Shown in pieces: positions 1 through 8,346 of a DNA stretch of 52,960 nt. A program made the translations under genes and the position numbers. Source of the DNA: Pirellulales bacterium. Its GTDB lineage: Bacteria > Planctomycetota > Planctomycetia > Pirellulales > JANQPP01. Under the pieces are notes generated by a model. It was not told where the DNA came from. It was given only the letters and a program-made list of their open reading frames with translations, and ran no database searches. Numbering within the stretch: position 1 is the first letter of the stretch; every line of letters starts with the position of its first letter. The DNA is taken from contig JANQPP010000114.1 of the NCBI GenBank assembly GCA_028289405.1, forward strand, positions 1 through 52,960, written 5' to 3'.

Positions 1-3000
1 CCATCACGGCGGTCGGCACGCCGGACAACGGCGGTTCGGTGGAGATTTCCCAAGACGGGCTGACCTTGCTGTACACGCCGGCGACCGATTTCTTTGGCAC
101 GGAGACCTTCACCTACACCATCGATGACGGCAATGGCGGGACGGACACGGGCACGGTCACCGTGACAGTCGATAACGAGAACGATCCGCCCACCGCAGTG
201 GACGATGCCTTCACGGTTGCGGACAATAGCACCAATAACCTGCTAGCCGTGTTGGAGAACGATAGCTTTGCCCCGGATGTGGGCGAGACCTTGCTAGTCA
301 ACTCGGCGGGACAGCCCGACCAAGGCGGTACGGTCCTCATTTCGCAGGATGGAACGGCCCTGTTGTACACGCCGGCTATCGGTTTCTCCGGCACGGAAAC
401 TTTCACATACACCATCAGCGATGGCAACGGCGGGACCGACACGGCCACCGTCACGGTCACGGTCAACGACGTGATGGCCAATCCTGACGCGGTGGACGAT
501 GCCTTCACCGTGGACGAAGATTCGGTCGATAACTCGCTGGACGTGTTGGCAAATGACAGCACGGTACCCGGCAGCGGGCCGACGCTGACCATCCAATCCG
601 TGGGCACGCCTAGCGATGGCGGTATGGTTTCCATCGCGGGCGACAATCTGTCGTTGATCTATACGCCGGCTGCCGATTTCTTCGGCACGGAGACCTTTAC
701 CTACACCATTGATGACGGCGACGGCGGCATGGCCACGGCCACGGTGACCATGACGGTCAACAATCTCAACGATGATCCCACCGCCGTGGACGATGGTTTC
801 ATGGTCGTAGTGGACAGCGTGGACAATACGCTCGACGTGCTCGCCAACGATAGCGATGCCCCGGACGCGGGCGAAACGCTGACGATCCTCAACGTGGGCA
901 CGCCGGATAACGGTGGAACGGTTTCTGTCGCGGGCGACAACCTCAGCTTGATTTACACTCCGGCAGCCGCCTTCCTGGGCACGGAAACCTTCACCTACGA
1001 AATCAGTGACGGCAATGGCGGGACGGCGACGGCGACGGTCACTGTCCAGGTGAGCGAAGCGGTCAACAACGATCCGACCGCCAACGACGACGCCTTCTCG
1101 CTGGATGAGGACGCCGGACCGCAGACGCTGGATGTGCTGGCCAACGACAGCACGGCCCCGGACACTGGAGAAACGTTGACGATCATCGACGTTAGCACGC
1201 CGGACAATAACGGCATGGTGACGATCGCGGGTGACGGGCTGTCACTCGAATACACATCGATGAACGATTTCTTCGGCACGGAGACCTTCACTTACACCAT
1301 TGATGATGGCAACGGCGGAACCGATACGGCCACCGTGACCATCACCGTGGCCAACGTCAACGACGACCCGGTCGCTCTGGCGGACGACTTCGGAGTTGAG
1401 AAGGACAGCACGGATAACACGCTCGACGTCTTGGCCAATGACAGCATCGCGCCGGACGTGGGCGAAACGCTGACCATCACCGCCGTGGGCACGCCCGACG
1501 CGGGCGGATCCGTATCCATCGCTGGCGACAGCCTCTCGCTGGTCTATACGCCTCTTGCCGGTTTCGTCGGCACGGAGACCTTCACCTACACCATCGATGA
1601 CGGGAATGGCGGTACCAACACGGCCACCGTCACCGTGACGGTCACCGGCCCGAACGTGGATCCCACGGCCAATGATGACGGCTTCAGCCTCGACGAAAAT
1701 TCCGCCGACGTGACGTTGGATGTCCTGGCCAACGATAGCACTGCTCCCGACGTGGGCGAAACGCTGACCATCACGGGAGTCAGCGTGCCGGATAACGGCG
1801 GCAGCGTGGCCATTGCCGGAGACGGCTTGAGCCTGATCTACACGCCGGAAGCACAATTCGTGGGCACGGAGACTTTCACGTACACCATTGATGACGGCAA
1901 CGGCGGAACCGATACCGCCACCGTGACCGTCACGGTGAACGAGGTCATCCTTTTCACGCCGTCAACGGAAGACCTCTGGGATATCAGCCAGGGGAGTTCG
2001 GTTACCAATGACAGCGGCGTGATTGCCACCTCGGATATCGACAACCTGTTTGGCGCCACGGAAGGGACGAGCGAAGTGGGCTACGCCGTGTTCAGTGACG
2101 GTGAGCCGGCGGGGACGGTGCATTTCGTGGAGTGGCAAACCACCGCCCCCATCGACTTGCACAGCTTCACGCTCTTCGCCACGCACACGGACGATCCGCT
2201 GGGAGCCAACTTGCGGGGCTTCAGCAAGTTCACGTTGTTCGCCGACGGTTCGCCGATTTATGAGATTGTCACCTCGAATCCCTACGGTGACACGCCGGCA
2301 CCCGCCAATACGATCATCGAATCTAATAACAACAAGAACTCGATCACCGTGGCGGCGAACGTCTCGCCGGTGACGGCCCAAAACTTCCGCGCGGAGTTTG
2401 TGCAATTTGGTGGTGTCGCGCCCAGCGCGTCCGGTCCAAGAATCTTGGAATTGGATGGTTTTGGCACGTTCCATGCTGAAATTCCGCCGGTGAATGGCGA
2501 CGGCGTAACGGCGGAGGATGATGCCTTCACCGTGGACGAAGATACCACCGATAACTCGCTGGATGTCCTTGCCAATGACCAGGCGACCGCGGGCACGCTG
2601 CAAATCACGGGCGTCTCCGCCACGAATAACGGCGGCACAGTGGCTATCGTGCAAGGCGGCGCGGCGCTCGAGTATACTCCCGCCGCGGATTTCGCCGGCA
2701 CGGAGACGTTTACCTACACCGTGAGCAACGGTTTGGGCCAGATGGCGCAAGCCACGGTGACCATCACCGTGAACGACCTCAATGACGATCCTTCGGCCGC
2801 GAACGACGTGCTCATCATCAGCGAAGACAGCATCGATGTCCCGCTAGATGTTCTGCAAAACGATTCGACTGCTCCCGATGTGGGCGAAACGTTGACCATT
2901 GCCAGCGTGACCACGCCGAACCAGGGCGGTTCGGTGATGATCTCCAACGATGGCCTCAGCTTGATATACACTCCCGTTCCCGACTTCTTCGGCTTGGAGA

Positions 3001-3947
3001 CCTTCAGCTACACGGTCAACGATGGCCGGGGAGGCATGGCCACCGCCGAGGTCACGGTGCAAGTGGACAATGTGAACGACGATCCCACTGCCAACGACGA
3101 CATGTTCGCCGTGGTGGGGAACACCGTGAACAACATTCTCGATGTGCTGGCGAATGACACGAGTGCCCCGGATGATGTCGAGCAACTGGAGATCACGGCC
3201 GTTTCCGCCGGCACGCAGGGAGGCACGATCGACATCAGCGAGTTCAATAAGACGATTCTGTACACTCCGGCGGAGGGATTCGTCGGCACGGAAATCTTCA
3301 CCTACACCATCACCGATGGACTGGGCGGAACCTCCATGGCCACGGTGGAAGTCGAAGTGAGCGCGCCAGGCGCCAGCGCCGCGAGCAATCCGGAGGCGTC
3401 ACTCGGCGTGACCTACACCAACTCCGACATGCCGCTGGACGTGAACAACGACGACAATATCACGGCCCATGACGTGCTGCTGGTGATCAACGCCCTCAAC
3501 AATCACGGCGGCACGCACACCGTGACCAGCATGCCGATCAGCAAGGAGATCACGCATTACTACTACGATGTGAATGGGGATGGCTATGTTTCTCCCCATG
3601 ATGCCCTGTGGGTCATTAACCATCTCAACGCGAATAACTCCAGCAGTCCGGTGAATCCGGCTCCGGCACCCGCGCCCGCTGAGCCCGCCACTTCCGTGGT
3701 GGGTACGGCACCCGTCGCGGCTCCGATCGCCCCGATGGACGTGGAGGACGGGATGTCAGACGCCTTGTTGGCCGCTGGCGTGAGCCATGAGGAATCCTCG
3801 AAGCAAGCAAAGGATATGCCTCACGAGGCCGCCTTGGCTTTGGCTCTGGAAGCGTCTCGCGGTGAGGAAACCGAAAGCGATGAATTGGATGACGCCGCTT
3901 TCACGGAACTCGCCGATGAGGTGTTTTCCGATTGGGCCGACTTCTAA
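1..3947 (+). CDS. Giant surface protein: tandem cadherin-like (Big_9) repeats, discoidin-like insert, dockerin; 5' partial
   Basis: The reading frame is open from base 3 and is already inside a repeat, so the true start lies upstream; the in-frame GTG at 39 is not a start. At least 1314 residues are present. One partial and nine complete repeats of about 98 residues share the pattern DDxF..DE, LDVLANDS, GETLTI, LSLIYTP, GTETFTYTI and DGNGGTDTATVTV, which is the Ig/cadherin-like Big_9 type. Between repeats seven and eight (about 1945-2503) sits a non-repeat domain of about 185 residues that resembles discoidin-like domains of planctomycete exported proteins. A dockerin type I module with two EF-hand-like loops (DVNNDDNITAHD and DVNGDGYVSPHD) lies at about 3408-3640. 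An acidic, Pro/Ala-rich tail of about 100 residues ends the protein, without a PEP-CTERM signal. It is probably an exported adhesin or scaffold; ligand unknown. Confidence 0.93.
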   Translation, partial: ITAVGTPDNGGSVEISQDGLTLLYTPATDFFGTETFTYTIDDGNGGTDTGTVTVTVDNENDPPTAVDDAFTVADNSTNNLLAVLENDSFAPDVGETLLVNSAGQPDQGGTVLISQDGTALLYTPAIGFSGTETFTYTISDGNGGTDTATVTVTVNDVMANPDAVDDAFTVDEDSVDNSLDVLANDSTVPGSGPTLTIQSVGTPSDGGMVSIAGDNLSLIYTPAADFFGTETFTYTIDDGDGGMATATVTMTVNNLNDDPTAVDDGFMVVVDSVDNTLDVLANDSDAPDAGETLTILNVGTPDNGGTVSVAGDNLSLIYTPAAAFLGTETFTYEISDGNGGTATATVTVQVSEAVNNDPTANDDAFSLDEDAGPQTLDVLANDSTAPDTGETLTIIDVSTPDNNGMVTIAGDGLSLEYTSMNDFFGTETFTYTIDDGNGGTDTATVTITVANVNDDPVALADDFGVEKDSTDNTLDVLANDSIAPDVGETLTITAVGTPDAGGSVSIAGDSLSLVYTPLAGFVGTETFTYTIDDGNGGTNTATVTVTVTGPNVDPTANDDGFSLDENSADVTLDVLANDSTAPDVGETLTITGVSVPDNGGSVAIAGDGLSLIYTPEAQFVGTETFTYTIDDGNGGTDTATVTVTVNEVILFTPSTEDLWDISQGSSVTNDSGVIATSDIDNLFGATEGTSEVGYAVFSDGEPAGTVHFVEWQTTAPIDLHSFTLFATHTDDPLGANLRGFSKFTLFADGSPIYEIVTSNPYGDTPAPANTIIESNNNKNSITVAANVSPVTAQNFRAEFVQFGGVAPSASGPRILELDGFGTFHAEIPPVNGDGVTAEDDAFTVDEDTTDNSLDVLANDQATAGTLQITGVSATNNGGTVAIVQGGAALEYTPAADFAGTETFTYTVSNGLGQMAQATVTITVNDLNDDPSAANDVLIISEDSIDVPLDVLQNDSTAPDVGETLTIASVTTPNQGGSVMISNDGLSLIYTPVPDFFGLETFSYTVNDGRGGMATAEVTVQVDNVNDDPTANDDMFAVVGNTVNNILDVLANDTSAPDDVEQLEITAVSAGTQGGTIDISEFNKTILYTPAEGFVGTEIFTYTITDGLGGTSMATVEVEVSAPGASAASNPEASLGVTYTNSDMPLDVNNDDNITAHDVLLVINALNNHGGTHTVTSMPISKEITHYYYDVNGDGYVSPHDALWVINHLNANNSSSPVNPAPAPAPAEPATSVVGTAPVAAPIAPMDVEDGMSDALLAAGVSHEESSKQAKDMPHEAALALALEASRGEETESDELDDAAFTELADEVFSDWADF
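3..3366 (+). repeat. Tandem array of ~294-bp coding repeats, interrupted once
   Basis: About ten head-to-tail units of 285-300 bp encode the cadherin-like domains of the giant surface protein. The best conserved stretch encodes GTETFTYTIDDGNGG and is nearly the same at the DNA level in most units, which makes copy-number change by recombination likely. The array is broken by a unique segment at about 1945-2503. Its upstream limit is outside the window. Confidence 0.9.
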
Positions 3948-4405
3948 AACGCCCGATGCCGTTCGTGAATTTCACGGCGACTTCCAAAGGATGAATATCG
4001 CGACTACCCGCCCTGTCTCCTCATCGGGAGATTCCGGCGGGTAGTTTTTTTGGGCAGCCAGCGGGCTCCAGACTCAGAGCCCTTTGTCAATCGGCGTTCC
4101 ACGGCCCATCACCGCCGGACCTTCACAAACTCCGGAACTCCCTGCCTCCAGGCTTTTCAGGGAATTTCGTCCGGCTTCGGCGGCAAATTCCAGCCCTTTC
4201 GCGAAGCACCCTGCACACGCGGGCCAAATCCGTTACACTTTGTGAATCCCTTTCGCCGTTTCTTTCCCATCTCCGAGGGGTTCCCCTCGCGCCCGTTAAC
4301 CATGTTGCATCTCGGCTCCTGAATTCTAGACCAAGCGGCGCCTAGCCTTTTTGCTGGAATTCTGATCGCCGAATTTCATGTATCAACCCTCAGAATGGAG
4401 GCACC
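3948..4405. other. Intergenic region between the surface protein and egtD
   Basis: Apart from the intrinsic terminator at 4004-4051 and the GGAGG ribosome site of egtD at 4397-4401, I see no gene, RNA or repeat. An open frame at 4050-4322 has no recognisable protein features and no ribosome site. The egtD promoter should lie here, but no convincing -35/-10 pair stands out. Confidence 0.6.
4004..4051 (+). terminator. Intrinsic terminator of the giant surface-protein gene
   Basis: A perfect 9-bp inverted repeat (CTACCCGCC at 4004-4012, GGCGGGTAG at 4036-4044) with a 23-nt loop is followed directly by seven T residues at 4045-4051. It lies about 57 bp after the stop codon of the upstream gene. 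Confidence 0.9.
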
Positions 4406-5383
4406 ATGTCCCAAACGCACACCGCGCATTCTCCTTCCAGTACCGAGCCTCACTGTTCCTTTCGCTCGGCCGTGGCCGCGGGATTGGGAGAGCTTCAGAA
4501 GCAAATCCCTTGCAAATATCTTTACGACGACGAGGGCTCCGAGTTGTTTGAAGAGATTTGCCAAGCGGAAGACTACTACCCCACGCGCACGGAAATGGCC
4601 ATTATGGACCAGTACGTGGACGAGATGGCGGACGCCGTGGGACCGCGATGCTTGCTCCTCGAATTGGGGAGTGGCAGCAGCCTGAAGACACGCCTGCTGC
4701 TAAAGCACCTGCACGAACCGGCGGGATATGTTCCCGTGGAGATTTCGCCGGCGGCATTGGAACAGGCCGTGGAGGAATTGCACCGACGCTTTCCCGATTT
4801 GGAGATTCTGCCGGTGTGTGCCGATTACCACACCGACTTCTCGGTCCCGTCCCCGAGCAGCCCGGTGGAGCGTACCGTGATCTACTTTCCCGGCTCCACG
4901 ATTGGCAACATGACTCCCGATGGCGCCGCGGAATTCTTGAGGCACATGCATGCCTGGTGCGGCGCGGAAGGGGGCGTATTGTTGGGCGTGGACCTACAAA
5001 AAAGCGAACACGTCCTAGAACGGGCCTACAATGACGGGGAAGGCGTCACGTCCCGGTTCAATCTCAACCTTCTGAAGCGGATGAATCGAGAGCTGGGAGC
5101 CGATTTCGAGACCGATGAATTCAGCCATCAGGCCGTCTACAACTCGGACGAAGGGCGCGTAGAAATGCACTTGGTCAGCGACAGGGATCAAGTCGTGACG
5201 CTGGACGGCCAGGAGTTCCACTTTCGTGAAGGCGAAAGTATCCACACCGAGAATTCCTATAAATACACGCTTTCGGGCTTTGCCGAAGTGGCCCGGGCCG
5301 CCGGCTGGAAGGTGGAAAAAGTGTGGACCGACGCGTCACGGTTCTTTAGCATTCAATATCTGACCGTGGACATGGACGATTAA
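4406..5383 (+). CDS. egtD: L-histidine N(alpha)-methyltransferase EgtD
   Basis: EgtD uses three S-adenosylmethionine to trimethylate histidine to hercynine, the first step of ergothioneine synthesis. At 325 residues it has the usual family length. Visible family marks are KYLYDDEGSELFEEI (about 37-51), YYPTRTE (57-63), the SAM loop LELGSGSSLKT (85-95), YFPGSTIGN, and IHTENSYKY, which puts Glu282 and Ser284 at the same numbers as the histidine-recognising residues of mycobacterial EgtD. A GGAGG site ends 4 nt before the ATG. The usual partner EgtB (sulfoxide synthase) is not in this window; the next gene, 96 bp downstream on the same strand, is an enolase-superfamily enzyme. The identification is strong; that the cell completes ergothioneine cannot be shown here. 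Confidence 0.95.
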   Translation: MSQTHTAHSPSSTEPHCSFRSAVAAGLGELQKQIPCKYLYDDEGSELFEEICQAEDYYPTRTEMAIMDQYVDEMADAVGPRCLLLELGSGSSLKTRLLLKHLHEPAGYVPVEISPAALEQAVEELHRRFPDLEILPVCADYHTDFSVPSPSSPVERTVIYFPGSTIGNMTPDGAAEFLRHMHAWCGAEGGVLLGVDLQKSEHVLERAYNDGEGVTSRFNLNLLKRMNRELGADFETDEFSHQAVYNSDEGRVEMHLVSDRDQVVTLDGQEFHFREGESIHTENSYKYTLSGFAEVARAAGWKVEKVWTDASRFFSIQYLTVDMDD

Positions 5384-5479
5384 CGCTATCCGCCGCAGCG
5401 GACTCACGCGAAGCCAACTCGCGCGGCGCCCAAGGCATGATCGTCAGGACGCGTCACGCCACCGCGATCAGGCAACCGT

Positions 5480-6946
5480 ATGAATGGTTCCAACTCCATC
5501 GCGTTCGCGCTGCGTGAAACTCGCTTGGGTTTTCGCAATTCGACGACGCGCCTCCCTTTCCTGTACGGAAAGGCGGTGCTCACCAAATGCCCCCAGGCCA
5601 CGCTGCGCGTTGTCGTGGACGTGAACGGTCGCGAGCAGCATGGCTATAGCGGAGATTGCCTGCCCCCCGCCTGGTTCGACAAGAGCGGTACACGGGACTA
5701 TCGCGGGCAAATCGAGGACATGCTGCACGTGATTGGCCTAGCGCGGCAAGCCGCTCTGGATATCGCCTTGCGGCCGGTCTCCTTTTTCCCCTGTTGGTAC
5801 GAAATCTATCGCCGGGTCCATAAGGAAGGCACCGCGCAGGGTCTCAACCCGCTGCTGTGCAGTTTCGGCGTGAGCATGGTGGAGCGGGCGCTCATGGACG
5901 CGCTGGCCCGATCGTCCGGCATGAGCTTGGCCCAAGCCTTCCAAGAAAACATCTTCGGTGTCGACGCGGGCCGCGTGTATGAGGAGTTGCGAGACGTGGC
6001 TCCGCGCCAGTGGTTGCCGGAGCGGCCCTTGGAGTCGGCATACGTGCGGCAGACGGTCGGATTCGCGGACCCGCTGGAAGTCGCGGAGATCCCGGACGGG
6101 CAGCGTCTCTCGGACGGTTCGCCGCAAGCGTTGGAAGAGTACATCACGCGCCACGGCATCCAGTATTTCAAGGTCAAAATCAGCGGCCAGTTGGATCAGG
6201 ATCTCGATCGCTTGCGGCGTTTCGCCCAGGTAGTGGAGCGGCACCGAGGCCCGGATTATCAGCTCACGCTTGATGGCAACGAACAATTCGCTTCGCTCGG
6301 TCAGTTCGCCGCATGGGTGGATGCCGTCCGGGCTGAATCGGCGCTCAAAACACTGTGGGAAAACTTGCTAGCCTTGGAGCAGCCGTTGGAGCGGAACGTC
6401 GCGCTCTCCGAATCGGCCCGAGGCATTGGCGAACTTGCCGGAGAAGTCCCGGTCATTCTCGACGAGTCGGATGGCACGCTGGATGCCTTCCCCAAGGCGA
6501 AGGATCTCGGCTATCGAGGCGTGAGCAGCAAGAACTGCAAAGGCCCCATCAAATCGCTGCTGAATGCCGGTTTGATCTGGAAGTGGAACAACCAGGGCCA
6601 GGATTCCCACTACATCATGACCGGCGAAGACCTCTGCACGGTGGGCATCATTCCCGTGCAAGCGGACCTGTGTCTGACGGCCCTGTTGGGACTGACCCAT
6701 GTGGAACGGAATGGCCACCACTATCACCCGGGTTTGGATTACTTGCCCCAGCGGGACCGTGAAGCGGCACTGCAAACCCATTCCGATTTCTATGAAGAAC
6801 GACATGGCCACGTGTTTCCCAGGATCGAGCAGGGCAAAATGTCGTTGGCCTCGCTGCAATGCCCCGGTTTCGGCTTCGCGGTGGAACCAAGGGATGAAGA
6901 CTGGATCGATGCCACGGATTGGCACTACGATACGCTGGGTTTGTAA
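5480..6946 (+). CDS. Enolase-superfamily enzyme (mandelate racemase/muconate lactonizing-like)
   Basis: This 488-residue protein has the catalytic barrel of the enolase superfamily: FKVKIS with the base pair Lys231-x-Lys233, metal ligands Asp265 (LTLDGNEQ), Glu300 (LEQPLE) and Asp328-Glu329 (VILDES), and Lys351/Lys354 (SSKNCKG) at the far side of the barrel. Two opposed lysines point to the muconate lactonizing/epimerase-type subgroup rather than mandelate racemase. It is longer than the usual 350-400 residues, with an enlarged N-terminal cap and an extra C-terminal region. The substrate cannot be read from the sequence. Its stop is 30 bp from the start of the MetE-like gene, so the two are probably co-transcribed and may act in one pathway. 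Confidence 0.85.
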   Translation: MNGSNSIAFALRETRLGFRNSTTRLPFLYGKAVLTKCPQATLRVVVDVNGREQHGYSGDCLPPAWFDKSGTRDYRGQIEDMLHVIGLARQAALDIALRPVSFFPCWYEIYRRVHKEGTAQGLNPLLCSFGVSMVERALMDALARSSGMSLAQAFQENIFGVDAGRVYEELRDVAPRQWLPERPLESAYVRQTVGFADPLEVAEIPDGQRLSDGSPQALEEYITRHGIQYFKVKISGQLDQDLDRLRRFAQVVERHRGPDYQLTLDGNEQFASLGQFAAWVDAVRAESALKTLWENLLALEQPLERNVALSESARGIGELAGEVPVILDESDGTLDAFPKAKDLGYRGVSSKNCKGPIKSLLNAGLIWKWNNQGQDSHYIMTGEDLCTVGIIPVQADLCLTALLGLTHVERNGHHYHPGLDYLPQRDREAALQTHSDFYEERHGHVFPRIEQGKMSLASLQCPGFGFAVEPRDEDWIDATDWHYDTLGL

Positions 6947-6976
6947 CCGAGAAATCCTTCGCTCAGGCAGGCACGC

Positions 6977-7975
6977 ATGATCAAGACGACCGTCGTGGGC
7001 AGTTATCCGGTGCCCGTTTGGCTAAGGGTCATGAGCACGCGGGAAAACCTACGGGACGCGCAGCTCGTGGTCATCAAGAGCCAAGAATTGGCCGGGATCG
7101 ATGTTGTGGCGGATGGTGAGCTGTACCGCTGGGACGTGAACCACCCGGAAACCAACGGGATGATCGACTATTTCGTCCGCCCCTTGGCAGGCGTATCCGT
7201 CGACTTGTCCCGTACTCAGTTGCGCGAATACGCCGCCCGGCAGGGGATGGCCTACCGCGCGCGGCCGGCAGGTGCCGTCGTCGGGGAATTGAGCGAAGGC
7301 GCGCTCGACTTGGCAAGCGATTACGCGCCCTATGCGGAGATGACTCCCGCGCCGAAGAAGTTCACCGTCACCAGCCCCTACATGCTCGCCAAGGTGCTGC
7401 ATGACGAACACTATGGCGACTTTCGCAACCTGTTGATGGCCTTGGCGGAGATCCTGCGAAATCAAATCGTGGAAGTCGAGGCGGATGTCGTCCAAATCGA
7501 TGAAGCCAACGTAACCGGGCACCCCGAAGACGGACCTCTCGCTGCCGAGGCGATCAACCATGTCCTATCCGGCGTGCGGCATGAAAAGGGAGTCCATCTC
7601 TGTTTCGGCAACTATGGAGGTCAGACGATCCAAGGGGGCCACTATCAGGCGCTGGTCGAATTCTTGAACCTACTCGAAACCGACCACGTCGTGCTGGAAA
7701 TGGCCCGACGCCCTGCTGAAGAGTTGGCCTACCTGCGGGATGTGCGGCCTGAAATCGCGTTGGGCATCGGAGTCATCGACATCAAGGACAATCAGGTGGA
7801 GTCGGCCAGCCAAGTTGCCCAAAGGCTGGAACACGCCGCGAACACGCTGGGCACGGAACGCATCGCTTACGTCCATCCCGATTGTGGTTTTTGGATGTTG
7901 CCCCGCACCGTGGCCGACGCCAAGATGCGGGCGCTCTGCGCCGGGCGCGATCTGTTCGAGGGGCCGCCTGCCTAA
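6977..7975 (+). CDS. MetE-like (cobalamin-independent methionine synthase C-terminal type) methyltransferase
   Basis: The 332-residue protein matches only the C-terminal catalytic barrel of MetE, so it is a stand-alone core form and not the roughly 750-residue enzyme. It begins with the typical TTVVGSYP. The zinc ligands of the family are intact: His207-x-Cys209 (VHLCFGNYGG), Glu241 (VLEMARRP) and Cys303 (HPDCGFWMLP). VVQIDEAN gives the substrate-binding Asp175-Glu176. Such a centre activates a thiol such as homocysteine for methyl transfer; the methyl donor of short MetE forms is often not methyltetrahydrofolate-triglutamate. It follows the enolase-superfamily gene by 30 bp. A thiol methyltransferase or a demethylase of an unidentified methylated compound are both possible. 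Confidence 0.85.
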   Translation: MIKTTVVGSYPVPVWLRVMSTRENLRDAQLVVIKSQELAGIDVVADGELYRWDVNHPETNGMIDYFVRPLAGVSVDLSRTQLREYAARQGMAYRARPAGAVVGELSEGALDLASDYAPYAEMTPAPKKFTVTSPYMLAKVLHDEHYGDFRNLLMALAEILRNQIVEVEADVVQIDEANVTGHPEDGPLAAEAINHVLSGVRHEKGVHLCFGNYGGQTIQGGHYQALVEFLNLLETDHVVLEMARRPAEELAYLRDVRPEIALGIGVIDIKDNQVESASQVAQRLEHAANTLGTERIAYVHPDCGFWMLPRTVADAKMRALCAGRDLFEGPPA

Positions 7976-8346
7976 CCTCGAAGAAAGTTCACCGGGAAGG
8001 CCGGGACGAGGTTTCGCGGCCAGCGGAATGTCCGATTTCGCCAGTGCGTGCCAGCGAGTTCCGTGTAGCCGGGCGAATCCTCCGCCCTCCACTTCGTCCG
8101 TATCCTCAAGCATTTTGCCTACCGAATTACGCCAAGGGGGTTTTGCTTCATCGAAAAATCGGGTATGAGCGTGCATGCGGACGGGCATATACGGTCCGCC
8201 AACCCCCCAGAGCACCGCCCGCGACTGGATTCGCAGCGTGAGTTTTTTCCCGGTGAGTTGAATCCCCCCTTTTCGCTGTTTGGATTCGTGATGTTCAGCC
8301 CCTAAAGCGCAACACGTCCCCGCGACACGAACAAGAATCAACTGAG
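7976..8346. other. Intergenic region, no feature recognised
   Basis: A stretch of 371 bp between the MetE-like gene and a membrane-protein gene. No hairpin with a T-run, no convincing promoter and no plausible small gene were seen. Open frames on both strands here lack protein-like composition. Confidence 0.5.

Noticed and set aside
39..41. In-frame GTG as the start of the giant surface protein
   Set aside because: The frame is open upstream to base 3 and the codons there already encode the repeat (ITAVGTPDNGGSV), so the gene begins outside the window.
3..3366. Regular repeats as a CRISPR array
   Set aside because: The units are about 294 bp, coding, in frame and without spacers of the right size.
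4050..4322. Open frame of 90 codons after the first terminator
   Set aside because: It begins in the terminator T-run, has no ribosome site and no recognisable protein features.
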